Source: Clostridium carboxidivorans P7 (GTDB taxonomy: Bacteria > Bacillota > Clostridia > Clostridiales > Clostridiaceae). Taken from it: 64,000 nucleotides of DNA. Positions 51,354 through 61,483 of the stretch are shown piece after piece. The position numbers were made by a program, and so were the translations under genes. Within the stretch, counting starts at the first letter, position 1; the number at the start of each line of letters is the position of its first letter. The stretch spans positions 1,798,001 to 1,862,000 of the forward strand of contig NZ_CP011803.1 of NCBI RefSeq assembly GCF_001038625.1. Direction: 5' to 3'. The notes under the pieces are model-generated. The model made no database searches. It saw only the letters and a program-made list of their open reading frames with translations, and had not been told where the DNA came from.

Positions 51354-53984
51354 TTATTTTTTCTTTTTTTCCTTAGTTGCTGCAACTTCTTTAAGTGCTG
51401 CAGATTTATCAAAAACATTTATATACATTTGTTTAAGTTCACTTATCAACGGATATCTTGGGTTAGCTCCTGTACATTGATCATCAAAAGCTTTTTCTGA
51501 CATATCATCAAGAGTTGCATAGAAATTTTCTTCACTAACTCCAGCTTCTTTTATAGTCATTGGCATATTAACCTTTGCTTTTAAATCATCTATAGCATTA
51601 ACTAATAATTGAACTTTTTCATCATCAGTTTTTCCACCTAATCCTAAGAAGTCAGCAATTCTAGCATATCTAGCTTTAGCATTTGGATATTTGTACTGTG
51701 GAAATGCTGCTTGTTTTATTGGATTATCTACTGCATTAAATTTAATAACTTCATTTATTAATAATCCATTAGCAACTCCGTGTGGAACGTGATGCTGTGC
51801 TCCTAGCTTATGTGCCATTGAGTGACATACTCCTAAGAATGCATTAGCAAATGCCATACCAGCAATACATGAAGCATGACCCATTTTTTCTCTTGCTTCT
51901 TTATTAGTTGTACCTTCGTTGTATGCAAGTGGTAGATATTTAAATATTGTTTCTATAGCTTCTAATGCTAATCCATTTGTAAATTCAGAAGCCATTATTG
52001 ATACATAAGCTTCAAGAGCATGTGTTAACGCGTCTACACCTGATGCAGCCGTTAATCCTCTTGGCATACCCATCATTAATTCTGCATCTACTATAGCCAT
52101 ATTAGGAGTTAAAGCATAGTCAGCTAATGGATATTTCTGTCCTGTTTTTTCATCAGTAATAACTGCAAAAGGAGTAACTTCTGAACCAGTACCAGCTGAT
52201 GTTGCTACTGATATCATCATAGCTTTTTCACCCATCTTAGGGAATGTAAATACTCTCTTTCTTATATCCATAAATCTCATAGCAAGATCTTCGAAGGCTA
52301 CTTCTGGGTGCTCATACATTACCCACATAATCTTAGCAGCATCCATTGCTGATCCACCACCAACAGCTATAATTGTATCTGGATCGAAGCTTAACAATTG
52401 TTCAGTACCTTTTTTAGCTGTAGCTAAAGTTGGATCTGGTTCAACATCTGTAAATATTTTATAAGCAACACCTATTTCATCAAGAACTTTTGTAACCTTA
52501 TCAACATATCCTAATTGATAAAGAACTTTATCTGTTACTATGAATGCTTTCTTCTTATTTAATTCTTTAAGTTCTTTTAATGCAACTGGAAGGCATCCAT
52601 ATTTGAAGTAAACTTTTTCAGGAACTCTAAACCAAAGCATATTTTCTCTCCTCTCAGCTACACTCTTAACATTTATTAAGTGTTGTGGTCCAACGTTTTC
52701 CGATACAGAGTTTCCTCCCCATGTACCGCAACCTAATGTTAGTGAAGGATTCAACTTAAAGTTAAACAAATCACCTATACCACCGTGTGATGAAGGAGTA
52801 TTTATTAATGTTCTACAAGTCTTCATAGTAGCAGAGAATTTTGCTATTTTATCTTTTTCCTTCATATCGTCCACATATAATGATGAAGTATGTCCATATC
52901 CACCGTGTTCAACAAGTACTTTAGCTTTTGCAAGTGCATCTTCAAAGTTTTTACCTCTATATAATCCTAAAACAGGAGATAATTTTTCATGTGCAAATGG
53001 TTCTTCCAGTCCAACTGATTCAACTTCACCTATAAGAACTTTAGCTGTTTTAGGAACTGTTACTCCTGCAAGTTCAGCTATTTTATAAGCAGGTTGTCCA
53101 ACGATTTTAGCATTTAAAGCTCCATTTATTAATATTACGCTTCCAACCTTAGGCACTTCATCCTTCTTTAAGATGTAAGCTCCTCTATCTTCAAATTCCT
53201 TTTTCACCTTATCATATACTGAATCAACTGCTACAACTGATTGCTCAGAAGCACAAATCATACCATTGTCAAAAGTTTTTGAAAGAAGTATTGAATTTAC
53301 AGCCATTTTAATATCAGCCGAATCATCAATTATAGCTGGTGTATTACCAGGACCAACGCCTAAAGCTGGTTTACCTGATGAATAAGCAGCTTTTACCATT
53401 CCTGGACCACCTGTTGCAAGGATTATATCGGCTTCTTTCATTACTATTCCAGATAACTCAACTGTTGGTTCATCTACCCATCCAATTATTCCTTCTGGAG
53501 CACCAGCTTTAACTGCCGCATCAAGTACTATCTTAGCTGCAGCTATAGTACATTTTTTTGCTCTTGGGTGAGGTGAGAAAACTATACCATTTCTAGTTTT
53601 TAATGCTATTAAAGCTTTAAAAATTGCAGTTGAAGTTGGATTTGTTGTTGGAACAACTGCAGCAATAACTCCTATTGGTTCTGCAATTTTAGTAAAACCA
53701 AAGGCTTCATCCTTTTCTATAACACCACAAGTTTTTAAGTCTTTGAACTTGTTATATATGTATTCTGAAGCAAAGTGATTCTTAATAACCTTATCTTCAA
53801 CTATTCCCATGCCACTTTCTTCTGCTGCCATTTTGGCAAGCGGAATTCTAGCATTATTTGCTGCTATAGATGCTTGTCTAAAAATTTCATCAACTTGTTC
53901 TTGAGTGTAAGTAGCAAATTTCTTTTGAGCATTTCTTACTTCTGCCATTTTTTTCATTAATTCTTCAACGTTTGTAACTTTCAT
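51354..53984 (-). CDS. adhE: Bifunctional aldehyde/alcohol dehydrogenase AdhE (copy 1)
   Basis: An 876-residue AdhE, closely similar to the downstream copy along its whole length. It has the same catalytic Cys in GMICASEQSV, FDPDTIIAVGGGSAMDAAK for nucleotide binding and the HSMAHKLGAQHHVPHG iron site. The C terminus carries an extra tail DKSAALKEVAATKEKKKK absent from copy 2. Start ATG 53984 with AGAGGTG upstream is preferred to the frame opening at GTG 53993. It is preceded by a long AT-rich leader with a TTGACA-17-CATAAT promoter and a Rex-like site, suggesting redox control. Together the pair gives the organism its ethanol (or butanol) route. Confidence 0.96.
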   Translation of the reverse strand: MKVTNVEELMKKMAEVRNAQKKFATYTQEQVDEIFRQASIAANNARIPLAKMAAEESGMGIVEDKVIKNHFASEYIYNKFKDLKTCGVIEKDEAFGFTKIAEPIGVIAAVVPTTNPTSTAIFKALIALKTRNGIVFSPHPRAKKCTIAAAKIVLDAAVKAGAPEGIIGWVDEPTVELSGIVMKEADIILATGGPGMVKAAYSSGKPALGVGPGNTPAIIDDSADIKMAVNSILLSKTFDNGMICASEQSVVAVDSVYDKVKKEFEDRGAYILKKDEVPKVGSVILINGALNAKIVGQPAYKIAELAGVTVPKTAKVLIGEVESVGLEEPFAHEKLSPVLGLYRGKNFEDALAKAKVLVEHGGYGHTSSLYVDDMKEKDKIAKFSATMKTCRTLINTPSSHGGIGDLFNFKLNPSLTLGCGTWGGNSVSENVGPQHLINVKSVAERRENMLWFRVPEKVYFKYGCLPVALKELKELNKKKAFIVTDKVLYQLGYVDKVTKVLDEIGVAYKIFTDVEPDPTLATAKKGTEQLLSFDPDTIIAVGGGSAMDAAKIMWVMYEHPEVAFEDLAMRFMDIRKRVFTFPKMGEKAMMISVATSAGTGSEVTPFAVITDEKTGQKYPLADYALTPNMAIVDAELMMGMPRGLTAASGVDALTHALEAYVSIMASEFTNGLALEAIETIFKYLPLAYNEGTTNKEAREKMGHASCIAGMAFANAFLGVCHSMAHKLGAQHHVPHGVANGLLINEVIKFNAVDNPIKQAAFPQYKYPNAKARYARIADFLGLGGKTDDEKVQLLVNAIDDLKAKVNMPMTIKEAGVSEENFYATLDDMSEKAFDDQCTGANPRYPLISELKQMYINVFDKSAALKEVAATKEKKKK

Positions 53985-54112
53985 CAAGGACACCTCTTTC
54001 TTATTTTTAACAAAATACTTTCAGAATAGTCTCACAATTAAAAGTAATTTGTTTTACTCTGATTCATTTTTTGTGTTTTTTATTTTTCATGCTATTTGTT
54101 TTGCTGTTTTCT

Positions 54113-54141
54113 ATTATGCATGATAGTTTATTATTTGTCAA
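54113..54141 (-). promoter_or_regulatory. Promoter of adhE copy 1
   Basis: TTGACA (54141-54136), a 17-base spacer and CATAAT (54118-54113) on the minus strand, giving a leader of about 120 bases. The 533-base gap from 53985 to 54517 otherwise holds the Rex-like site, the trp terminator and extremely T-rich plus-strand sequence. Confidence 0.65.
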
Positions 54142-54218
54142 ATATTTTTTTATTTTTCCGTTAAAAACATTGTTTTTGTATATTTTTCTACAAATTACGT
54201 CTGTTTTTTACTTTTTTA

Positions 54219-54236
54219 TCGTTATTTTTTTAACAA
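54219..54236. promoter_or_regulatory. Rex-like site upstream of adhE
   Basis: TCGTTATTTTTTTAACAA matches the clostridial Rex consensus TTGTTAAnnnnTTAACAA at 12 of 14 defined positions. It lies about 78 bases upstream of the -35, a distance unusual for direct blocking. The call rests on consensus similarity only, in AT-rich DNA where chance matches are common. Confidence 0.35.
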
Positions 54237-54459
54237 TCAAAGTATGCATTATAGGTAATATTTATTACTTTTATGCATTTTTTGTAATAAAGATAATGAC
54301 TATTATTCACGTATTTTATTCATTTTTCTGTATTCTTGAATAATTTCATCTTGTTTATTCGTAAAAATATGTTTAACAAAGATTTCATATTTCTTTGATA
54401 TTTATTGTTAATTTTTAATTCGTTTGTATATAAAATAACGAGAATACCAAAGTAAAATA

Positions 54460-54487
54460 GAGCTGCAATTGATTTCAACTGCAGCTC
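54460..54487 (-). terminator. Terminator of the trp operon
   Basis: A 13-bp stem GAGCTGCAaTTGA / TCAAcTGCAGCTC has a 2-base loop, followed on the minus strand by TATTTTACTTT. It lies 30 bases after the trpA stop. Confidence 0.85.
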
Positions 54488-54517
54488 ATTCTTAATTTTA
54501 AGATAATACTAAATATA

Positions 54518-55303
54518 TTAAGCCATTTTTAATTCTTCAACAAATTTTCTCACATCATTTATTATATCTTCTTTATTTTTTCCATTTTCTATTTTTTTAA
54601 TTACTGCACTTCCTACAATTATGCCTTCACAATATGGTTTAAATCCTGCAGCCATTTCTGATGACGATATTCCAAAACCTAATGCTTTAGGAAGATTTGT
54701 ATATTCTGAAATTGTATTCATATAGCCTTCCACATTTGTACTTATATCATTTCTTACACCTGTAACTCCATTTACAGAAACACAATATACAAAACCTTTG
54801 GCATCTTTCACAATATTTTTTATTCTTTCTTTAGATGTAGGTGCCACAAGAGGAATAATATCCACATCATATTTTTCCCCTATAGCTATAATATCCTTTC
54901 TTTCTTCTATAGGAAGATCAGGTATTATAATACCATCTATGCCACTCTCATTAGATTCTTTCATAAATTTCTCCATACCATATTTAAATATTGAATTGTA
55001 ATAAACAAGATATACTAGAGGAACTTGTGTCTTTTTTCTTATTCTTTTTACTGTATCCATTATTTTTACTATTTTAGCTCCATTTTTAAGCGCTCTATTT
55101 GAAGACGCTTGTATTGTAACTCCATCAGCTAACGGATCTGAATAAGGTATTCCAAGTTCTATTATGTCCGCTCCAGCTTCTTCCATAGCAAGCACAAGGT
55201 CTACGGTAGTATCTAAATTAGGATCTCCAGCAGTTATAAATGGTATTAATGCTTTTTCTCCATTTTTTCTAAGCTCATTAAATTTTAAATCTATTCTATT
55301 CAT
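54518..55303 (-). CDS. trpA: Tryptophan synthase alpha subunit
   Basis: A 261-residue TIM-barrel enzyme cleaving indole-3-glycerol phosphate to indole for channelling to TrpB. Catalytic residues are in place: Glu in IIELGIPYSDPLADG (about residue 47) with Asp in SDPLADG, and phosphate-binding GFGISS and GIIVGSAV. Last gene of trpEGDCFBA; its start overlaps the trpB stop by one base (shared at 55303), implying coupled translation of the two synthase subunits. Confidence 0.98.
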   Translation of the reverse strand: MNRIDLKFNELRKNGEKALIPFITAGDPNLDTTVDLVLAMEEAGADIIELGIPYSDPLADGVTIQASSNRALKNGAKIVKIMDTVKRIRKKTQVPLVYLVYYNSIFKYGMEKFMKESNESGIDGIIIPDLPIEERKDIIAIGEKYDVDIIPLVAPTSKERIKNIVKDAKGFVYCVSVNGVTGVRNDISTNVEGYMNTISEYTNLPKALGFGISSSEMAAGFKPYCEGIIVGSAVIKKIENGKNKEDIINDVRKFVEELKMA

Positions 55304-56478
55304 TATAATTCTACCCCCATTATATTTGCTATAGTATTTATATCCTTATCTCCTCTTCCAGATAAATTAACAATAATGATATTATCCTTGTTGAGCTTAG
55401 GTGCTAATTTCATTACATAGGCTAGTGCATGAGAACTTTCAAGTGCTGGTATTATTCCTTCAATATGAGATAAATAATTAAAAGCTTCTAGTGCTTCTTT
55501 ATCTGTCACAGCTTCATAACTTGCTCTTTTACTATCATAGTAATATGCATGTTCTGGACCTACTCCTGGATAATCAAGCCCTGCAGATATTGAATAAGCT
55601 GGAAGTATTTGTCCATCTTCATCTTGAAGTACATAAGTCATCATACCATGTATTACGCCTATAGAACCTTTTGATATGGTAGCTGCATGTTCCTCTGTAT
55701 CCAAACCTTTGCCAGCAGCTTCTACTCCTACTAATTTTACAGAAGTATCGCATACAAAAGGATAAAAAATTCCCATAGAATTACTTCCACCACCAACACA
55801 AGCAACCACATAATCAGGTAACTTGCCTTCTTTTTCTAATATTTGTTTTCTAGCTTCATCTCCAATTACCCTTTGAAAATCTCTAACCATAGTTGGATAT
55901 GGATGTGGTCCCATTACAGAACCAATTACATAAAATGTATCATCTATATTTGATACCCAATCCCTCATAGCCTCATTTACTGCATCTTTAAGGGTACCTG
56001 TGCCTGTTGTTACTGAGCTTACCTTAGAGCCCAATATTTTCATTTTAAATACATTAAGAGCTTGTCTTTCAATATCCTCTTTTCCCATAAATATTTCACA
56101 ATCCATACCAAACATAGCTGCTGCTGTAGCTGTAGCCACACCATGCTGACCAGCACCTGTTTCAGCTATAACTCTCTTCTTACCCATTCTTTTAGCAAGT
56201 AAAACTTGTCCTAAAGCATTATTTATTTTATGTGCTCCTGTATGATTTAAATCTTCTCTTTTAAGATATATCTTAGCTCCTCCTAAGTCCTCAGTTAAGT
56301 TCTTTGCAAAATACAATGGATTTTCTCTTCCTACATAATCTTTAAGATAATACTTATATTCATCCATAAATTCTTTATCTTGTACAGCTTCATTAAATTC
56401 CTTTTCCAACTCTATAAGAGCATTCATTATAGTTTCTGGTACATATTGTCCTCCAAATTTTCCAAATCTTCCATTCAT
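55303..56478 (-). CDS. trpB: Tryptophan synthase beta subunit
   Basis: A 391-residue PLP enzyme joining indole and serine. Signatures are FGGQYVPET at the N terminus, [19 protein letters not shown] with the PLP lysine in HTGAHKIN (about residue 86), [16 protein letters not shown], and the phosphate loop GGGSNSMG. The length is standard for TrpB1. It is followed immediately by trpA and preceded by trpF with a gap of 30 bases. Confidence 0.98.
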   Translation of the reverse strand: MNGRFGKFGGQYVPETIMNALIELEKEFNEAVQDKEFMDEYKYYLKDYVGRENPLYFAKNLTEDLGGAKIYLKREDLNHTGAHKINNALGQVLLAKRMGKKRVIAETGAGQHGVATATAAAMFGMDCEIFMGKEDIERQALNVFKMKILGSKVSSVTTGTGTLKDAVNEAMRDWVSNIDDTFYVIGSVMGPHPYPTMVRDFQRVIGDEARKQILEKEGKLPDYVVACVGGGSNSMGIFYPFVCDTSVKLVGVEAAGKGLDTEEHAATISKGSIGVIHGMMTYVLQDEDGQILPAYSISAGLDYPGVGPEHAYYYDSKRASYEAVTDKEALEAFNYLSHIEGIIPALESSHALAYVMKLAPKLNKDNIIIVNLSGRGDKDINTIANIMGVEL

Positions 56479-56508
56479 AAAAATTCCTCACTTTCATTTA
56501 TGTTTATA

Positions 56509-57174
56509 TTAAATTTCTTTTCCTATATCCTGTTTTCTAACTTTATCTATGAATTGTTTTATTTTTTCAAAGCTTTTTATTCCACTTTCTTCTACACCAC
56601 TTGATACATCTACTGCATAAGGTTTTACAATATTTATAGCTTGAGTGATATTATAAAAATTCAATCCACCTGCTAAAACTACTTTCTTATTTATATTTAG
56701 GTTATCTAGTAACTCCCAATTAAAGCTCCTTCCTGTACCGCCAGAACTTCCCTTCACACCACTGTCTATAAGTACTGCTTCAACATCATATCTGCATATT
56801 TTATTTATTTCATCTTCATAAAACTTAATCTTAACATCATCTTTTAGATTATGAGATACATCAATACTTATGCTTTTCCATATTTTAAATGGAACTAGTT
56901 CCTTTATATAATTCTCATCTTCCATGCCATGTAACTGTATCACATCTAATTTTAAAATTTCTGCTGTATTTCTTACTTCTTCCAAAGGATTATTTTGAAA
57001 AACTCCAACTCTTTTTATATTCTTATCTAATTTTTCTATAAGTTGAGCTCCGAGTTCTAAATTAATTTGCCGCTTACTTTTGCAAAATACAAATCCTGCA
57101 TATTCAGGCTTTAATTCATTTAAAAATTGTACATCTTCAATTCGTCTTATTCCACACACTTTTACTAAAGCCAT
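56509..57174 (-). CDS. trpF: Phosphoribosylanthranilate isomerase
   Basis: A 221-residue TIM-barrel isomerase. Signatures are KVCGIRRIEDVQ with catalytic Cys, GFVFCKSKRQI, DVIQLHG, VLIDSGVKGSSGGTGRSFNW and LAGGLNFYN..VDVSSGVEESGIKS. Start ATG 57174 is chosen for AAAGGAG 7 bases upstream. A GTG at 57198 overlapping the trpC stop would add eight residues but has no ribosome binding site. Fourth step of the pathway. Confidence 0.97.
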   Translation of the reverse strand: MALVKVCGIRRIEDVQFLNELKPEYAGFVFCKSKRQINLELGAQLIEKLDKNIKRVGVFQNNPLEEVRNTAEILKLDVIQLHGMEDENYIKELVPFKIWKSISIDVSHNLKDDVKIKFYEDEINKICRYDVEAVLIDSGVKGSSGGTGRSFNWELLDNLNINKKVVLAGGLNFYNITQAINIVKPYAVDVSSGVEESGIKSFEKIKQFIDKVRKQDIGKEI

Positions 57175-57197
57175 ATGATACTCCTTTTCTAAATGCA

Positions 57198-57980
57198 CTA
57201 ATATAATTTTTTTGACTGCTCAATAAATCCATTTAACTTGTCTATATTTCCAATATTCCTCATAAAAGTTTCTCCTATAAGTACTGCATTTACACCTAAG
57301 CCTTTTAAATATCTTATATCCTCTGGAGTCTTTATAGCACTTTCAGATACTATTAAAATTTCAGAAGGTACATTCTTTATAAGCCTCTCTGTATTTTTTA
57401 AATTCTCTGTAAAATCTTTCAAATTTCTATTATTTATGCCTATAATAGAACAGCCACTTTCTACAGCTATTTTAAGTTCTTCTTCATTATGCACCTCCAC
57501 TAAACATTGAAGCCCAAGGCTCCTTGCTAAATCATAGTATTCTTTTAATTTATGTTTTAATATAGAAACTATAAGCAATATAGCATCTGCACCTATAGCT
57601 TTTGACTGATATATTTGATAAGCATCAATTATAAAATCTTTTCTTAAAATAGGTTTTAAATTTACTTTTTTAACATCATTTATGTAACTATCATCTCCTT
57701 TAAAAAAATTCTTTTCAGTAAGCACTGACACTGCATTTATACTTATGTTTTCATATATTTTAGCTATTTCAATATGATTAAAATTTTCTAAAATAACTCC
57801 CTTTGAAGGAGATGCTTTCTTTATTTCTGCAATAATTGATATATCCTCATTGCTAATTGCTTTTTTAAAATCTCGTATAACTACATCACTGCATCCTTCC
57901 ATAACTTTATTTAAGGGCATAATTTCTTTTTCTAATTCTATCTGTTTACTTTTATGTGCTACTATTTCATCCAGTATCAT
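57198..57980 (-). CDS. trpC: Indole-3-glycerol phosphate synthase
   Basis: A 260-residue TIM-barrel enzyme. Signatures are SIIAEIKKASPSKGVI with the catalytic lysines, AVSVLTEKNFFKGD, PILRKDFIIDAYQIYQSKAIGADAILLI, GINNRNLKDF and ESAIKTPEDIRYLK..GVNAVLIGETFMR. It is a free-standing TrpC, not fused to TrpF. It lies between trpD and trpF in the operon, with 52 bases after the trpD stop. Confidence 0.98.
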   Translation of the reverse strand: MILDEIVAHKSKQIELEKEIMPLNKVMEGCSDVVIRDFKKAISNEDISIIAEIKKASPSKGVILENFNHIEIAKIYENISINAVSVLTEKNFFKGDDSYINDVKKVNLKPILRKDFIIDAYQIYQSKAIGADAILLIVSILKHKLKEYYDLARSLGLQCLVEVHNEEELKIAVESGCSIIGINNRNLKDFTENLKNTERLIKNVPSEILIVSESAIKTPEDIRYLKGLGVNAVLIGETFMRNIGNIDKLNGFIEQSKKLY

Positions 57981-58032
57981 TCCTTATATCAATCCTTTCC
58001 AGATACTTAATTAATTTTTTACATATTCATTA

Positions 58033-59052
58033 TCAACCTAAAAATTTATTACTGTAATTTTTTAATTCATTCATCTTCTTGTAAACTTCTCCTGAATCTA
58101 TAAGTGCTTCTGCCATTTTTACTCCTTCCTTCATATTTTCACACACTTTTCCAACATACAAAGCTGCTGCACTATTAAGTATTACAATATCTCTTTTAGC
58201 ACCTTTCTTTCCTTGTAAAACTTGAAGGATCGTTACTGCATTTTCTTCAGAACTGCCTCCTGAAATATTATTACTGCTGCTTAGACCTATTTCAAAATAT
58301 TCTGGATTTATTGTATAATCTGATATTTCTCCATTTTTCAATTCACTTACATAAGTTAGCGATGTAGTAGTTATTTCATCAAGTCCATCTTCTCCACAAA
58401 CTACCATAGCCCTTTCACAACCTAAATTGGAAAGTACCTTTGCCATAGTATGAGTTAAGCTCTTATCATACACTCCTAAAACTTGTCCTTTAACAAAAGC
58501 AGGATTTGTAAGTGGTCCTAATAAATTAAATATTGTTCTTATACCTAATTCTTTTCTTGGAGCAGCCACATTCTTCATAGCATTATGATACTTTTGAGCA
58601 AATAAAAAGGCCATTCCTTTTTCATTAATACAGTTTTTTGCTGCTTCTGGCTCTAAATTTATATTAAAGCCCAATTTTTCAAGTACATCTGCACTACCAC
58701 TTTTACTTGACACTGCTCTGTTTCCATGTTTGGCTACCTTTACTCCAGCTGCTGCAGCAACTAATGCCACTGCTGTAGATATATTAAAGGTCTTCCCTCC
58801 ATCTCCTCCAGTTCCACAAGTATCAATAACATAGTTTGAACCAAGTTTTAAAGTAATTGCATTATCTCTCATTGCTTTTGCAAATCCAGTTATTTCTTCT
58901 GTAGTTTCACCCTTCATTCTAAGACCTGCAAGAAAAGCTCCTATTTGAGAATTAGTTCCTTTACCTGACATAATTTCATTCATAGCATCATAAGCTTCTT
59001 TTTCCTTTAAATTTTCCTGAGCTATAATCTTTTTAATTGTTTCCTGTAGCAT
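58033..59052 (-). CDS. trpD: Anthranilate phosphoribosyltransferase
   Basis: A 339-residue enzyme. Signatures are [20 protein letters not shown], the PRPP-binding [38 protein letters not shown], and the [16 protein letters not shown] segment. It starts inside the end of trpG (20-base overlap), so translation is coupled to the glutamine amidotransferase. Free-standing, not fused to TrpG. Confidence 0.98.
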   Translation of the reverse strand: MLQETIKKIIAQENLKEKEAYDAMNEIMSGKGTNSQIGAFLAGLRMKGETTEEITGFAKAMRDNAITLKLGSNYVIDTCGTGGDGGKTFNISTAVALVAAAAGVKVAKHGNRAVSSKSGSADVLEKLGFNINLEPEAAKNCINEKGMAFLFAQKYHNAMKNVAAPRKELGIRTIFNLLGPLTNPAFVKGQVLGVYDKSLTHTMAKVLSNLGCERAMVVCGEDGLDEITTTSLTYVSELKNGEISDYTINPEYFEIGLSSSNNISGGSSEENAVTILQVLQGKKGAKRDIVILNSAAALYVGKVCENMKEGVKMAEALIDSGEVYKKMNELKNYSNKFLG

Positions 59053-59623
59053 TACAAATCTCCTTTACAAAATTTTTTATCATTACTTTACCACTTTCAG
59101 TAAGAATGGATTCTGGATGAAATTGAAGTCCATAAACTTCATATTTCTTGTGCTTAATTGCCATTATTTCACCATCATCTAAACTTTCACCAGTTATAAC
59201 AAGTTCTACTGGAAATGTATTTTTTTCTATTACAAGAGAATGATATCTCATAACTGTTATATAGTTTTCTAAATTTTCAAATAACTTATTTTGCTTTATG
59301 CTTATTTTAGAAGTCTTTCCATGCATTATATTATTGGCTCTTACTACTTTTCCTCCATAAGCACATCCTATAGCTTGATGCCCAAGGCATATACCTAAAA
59401 TAGGAATTCTCCCCCCAAATCTTTTTATTGTCTCTATACATATTCCAGCGTTTTCTGGAATTCCAGGTCCTGGTGATAATATAATTCCCTGTGGATTTAA
59501 ATTTTCTATATCTTCCAAAGATATTTCGTCATTCCTAACAACTTTTATGTTTTTATATATTTCACCAATATACTGGTAAAGATTATATGTAAACGAATCA
59601 TAATTATCTATTAAAAGTATCAT
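59033..59623 (-). CDS. trpG: Anthranilate synthase component II (glutamine amidotransferase)
   Basis: A 196-residue class I amidotransferase with [13 protein letters not shown], the oxyanion strand LSPGPGIPE, nucleophile Cys in [10 protein letters not shown] (about residue 79), and catalytic His-Glu in [12 protein letters not shown]. It supplies ammonia to TrpE and may also serve folate synthesis as PabA (common in Firmicutes; not shown here). Its start shares a base with the trpE stop and its end overlaps trpD. Confidence 0.97.
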   Translation of the reverse strand: MILLIDNYDSFTYNLYQYIGEIYKNIKVVRNDEISLEDIENLNPQGIILSPGPGIPENAGICIETIKRFGGRIPILGICLGHQAIGCAYGGKVVRANNIMHGKTSKISIKQNKLFENLENYITVMRYHSLVIEKNTFPVELVITGESLDDGEIMAIKHKKYEVYGLQFHPESILTESGKVMIKNFVKEICNATGNN

Positions 59624-61050
59624 TATATCACCTCTATCATGGCCATAGCCTTATTTAATGTTTCTTCATATTCCTTTTCAGGTATAGAATCATAAACAAT
59701 ACCCGCACCAGCTTGAACATATGCATAACTATCCTTGAACAGTATGGTTCTTATTGCAATGCAGGTATCCATATTACCATTAAAGGAAAAATAGCCAACT
59801 GCACCTGAATAAATTCCTCGTTTTGTATTTTCCAATTCATCAATTATCTCCATAGCCCTTATTTTTGGTGCTCCAGATACTGTACCTACAGGTAAACAGG
59901 AAGTTAATGCATCTAAATAATGCAAATCATCTCTTATATTTCCTGAAACCTTTGAAACTATGTGCATAACATGGGAATAAAAATCTACATCCATAAATTT
60001 ATCTAGTTTTACGCTGCCAAACTTGCTTATTTTTCCTATATCATTTCTTCCTAAATCCACTAGCATCAAATGTTCTGCTTTTTCTTTTTCATCCTTTAAG
60101 AGTTCATCTTTTAATTTTAAATCTTCCTCTGCATTTTTCCCTCTAGTTCTCGTTCCTGCTATAGGGTTGGTAATCACTCTTCCTGTCTTTACTGCAACTA
60201 AACTTTCTGGTGATGAGCCTGCTACTTTAAAATCTTCAAAATCTATATAAAATAGGTAAGGTGAAGGATTTTTAGTTCTCAATCTTCTATATACATCAAA
60301 GGGTTTTGATGTACTTTTGATTTTAAGTCTTTGTGATAAAACAACTTGAAATATATCTCCTGCTTTTATATATTCCTTTGCCTTTTCAACCATAGTACAA
60401 TATTTTTCTTTTGTTACATTAGAAATTACATCTTTCTCATTATTTGCCTCTTTTAATTCATGTATTGTATTACCTCTAACTATAATATCTTTTAGCCTTT
60501 TTAAATAACTCACTATATCTTTATAATCCTTTTTTTCATCTGCAGTAACATTATAAATTAAATAAATTTCATGTTTAAAATGATCATAACAAATGAAAGC
60601 CTTGTAAAACATAATATAAGTTTCTGGAGTTTTTATGGTATCTTCATTTTCATTGGGTAATCTCTCATACTGTCTTATTACGTCATATCCAACATATCCT
60701 ATGGCTCCTCCTGTAAATGGTATACAAAGCCCTAGTGATTCATAGCTCTCATTTAAATATTTTTTTATATACTCTAATACATTGCCTTTTACATTTTTTA
60801 ATCCACTTTCATCTTTTACAACTATGTTTTTTCCATAACTCTTCACCTTCATATAAGGATCCATTCCTGCAAAAGAATACCTTCCTATTTCATTTTCAGA
60901 ATATATACTCTCAAGTAAAAATTTATTTTTTCCATTTAAGTTATAATAAATTCCTATGGGGGTAATCTCATCTCCATTTACTTTCATAAATAGAGGAAAA
61001 GTTTTTTTCAAATTCTTATAATGATAAAATTCTTTTTCTGATAAATTCAT
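59623..61050 (-). CDS. trpE: Anthranilate synthase component I
   Basis: A 475-residue chorismate-using enzyme and first gene of the trp operon. The N-terminal part has an L-L-E-S-type tryptophan-binding sequence (FLLESIYSENEIGRYSF), implying feedback inhibition by tryptophan. The C-terminal chorismate-binding domain has IFQVVLSQR, GSSPESLV, PIAGTRTRG, EHLMLVDLGRNDIGK, LPVGTVSGAPKIRAMEIIDELE and VQAGAGIVYDS. Preceded by a T-box leader that couples transcription to uncharged tRNA(Trp). Confidence 0.98.
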   Translation of the reverse strand: MNLSEKEFYHYKNLKKTFPLFMKVNGDEITPIGIYYNLNGKNKFLLESIYSENEIGRYSFAGMDPYMKVKSYGKNIVVKDESGLKNVKGNVLEYIKKYLNESYESLGLCIPFTGGAIGYVGYDVIRQYERLPNENEDTIKTPETYIMFYKAFICYDHFKHEIYLIYNVTADEKKDYKDIVSYLKRLKDIIVRGNTIHELKEANNEKDVISNVTKEKYCTMVEKAKEYIKAGDIFQVVLSQRLKIKSTSKPFDVYRRLRTKNPSPYLFYIDFEDFKVAGSSPESLVAVKTGRVITNPIAGTRTRGKNAEEDLKLKDELLKDEKEKAEHLMLVDLGRNDIGKISKFGSVKLDKFMDVDFYSHVMHIVSKVSGNIRDDLHYLDALTSCLPVGTVSGAPKIRAMEIIDELENTKRGIYSGAVGYFSFNGNMDTCIAIRTILFKDSYAYVQAGAGIVYDSIPEKEYEETLNKAMAMIEVI

Positions 61051-61094
61051 TATTTTATACCACCTCTCTTGACTTTAATTGTAATTTGAATACA

Positions 61095-61440
61095 AAAAAG
61101 GCCATTTCATCCTGAAAATGGGACGAAATGACCGTGGTGCCACCCAAATTAGCTTATATTTATAGTGAAAAATAAAAAAGCATTTCATCCATAAAGGACG
61201 AAATGCTAAATTTCGTTATGCCACCTAAATACAAAACTATCTCCTACAGGTACAGATTTTACTCGATACCCTGTCCTTTTAACGGTAGACTACCGGCTGC
61301 TGCTACTACCATTTCGCATCACACCTTGAAGACCCATTCAATATAGGCTACAGTATTTGGCTCTCACCATTCCAAATTCGCTTAAACTAAACTCCTTATA
61401 CCTACTCTTTCTTCTCATCGGTTTTAAACAATTAACTTGT
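61095..61440 (-). ncRNA. Tryptophan T-box leader with two antiterminator/terminator modules
   Basis: On the minus strand a Stem I region (about 61420-61260) has the GGTGAGAGCC element and a GAA-TGG-G specifier (TGG at 61336-61334, codon for Trp). Then comes a degenerate T-box AGGTGGCATAACG (61226-61214) with terminator 1 (AGCATTTCGTCC / GGATGAAATGCT then T6, 61207-61174). About 30 bases later a canonical T-box GGGTGGCACCACGGT (61145-61131) has terminator 2 (61132-61095). Only one Stem I is visible, so the second module appears to be a duplicated expression platform. Controls trpEGDCFBA. Confidence 0.92.
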
Positions 61441-61445
61441 TTTAT

Positions 61446-61474
61446 ATAATATACTGTTTTATCCATATTGTCAA
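61446..61474 (-). promoter_or_regulatory. Promoter of the trp operon
   Basis: TTGACA (61474-61469), a 17-base spacer and TATTAT (61451-61446) on the minus strand, just upstream of the T-box leader and 10 bases after the stop of the HesB-like gene. Confidence 0.8.
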
Positions 61475-61483
61475 TACTAAATT

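Noticed and set aside
54150..54180. Second Rex-like site (CCGTTAAAAACATTG)
   Set aside because: Only one half resembles the consensus; AT-rich sequence gives such matches by chance.
54071..54343. 90-codon hydrophobic plus-strand frame upstream of adhE
   Set aside because: It is a product of very T-rich DNA (Phe/Ile/Leu only), lacks a ribosome binding site and overlaps the adhE promoter.
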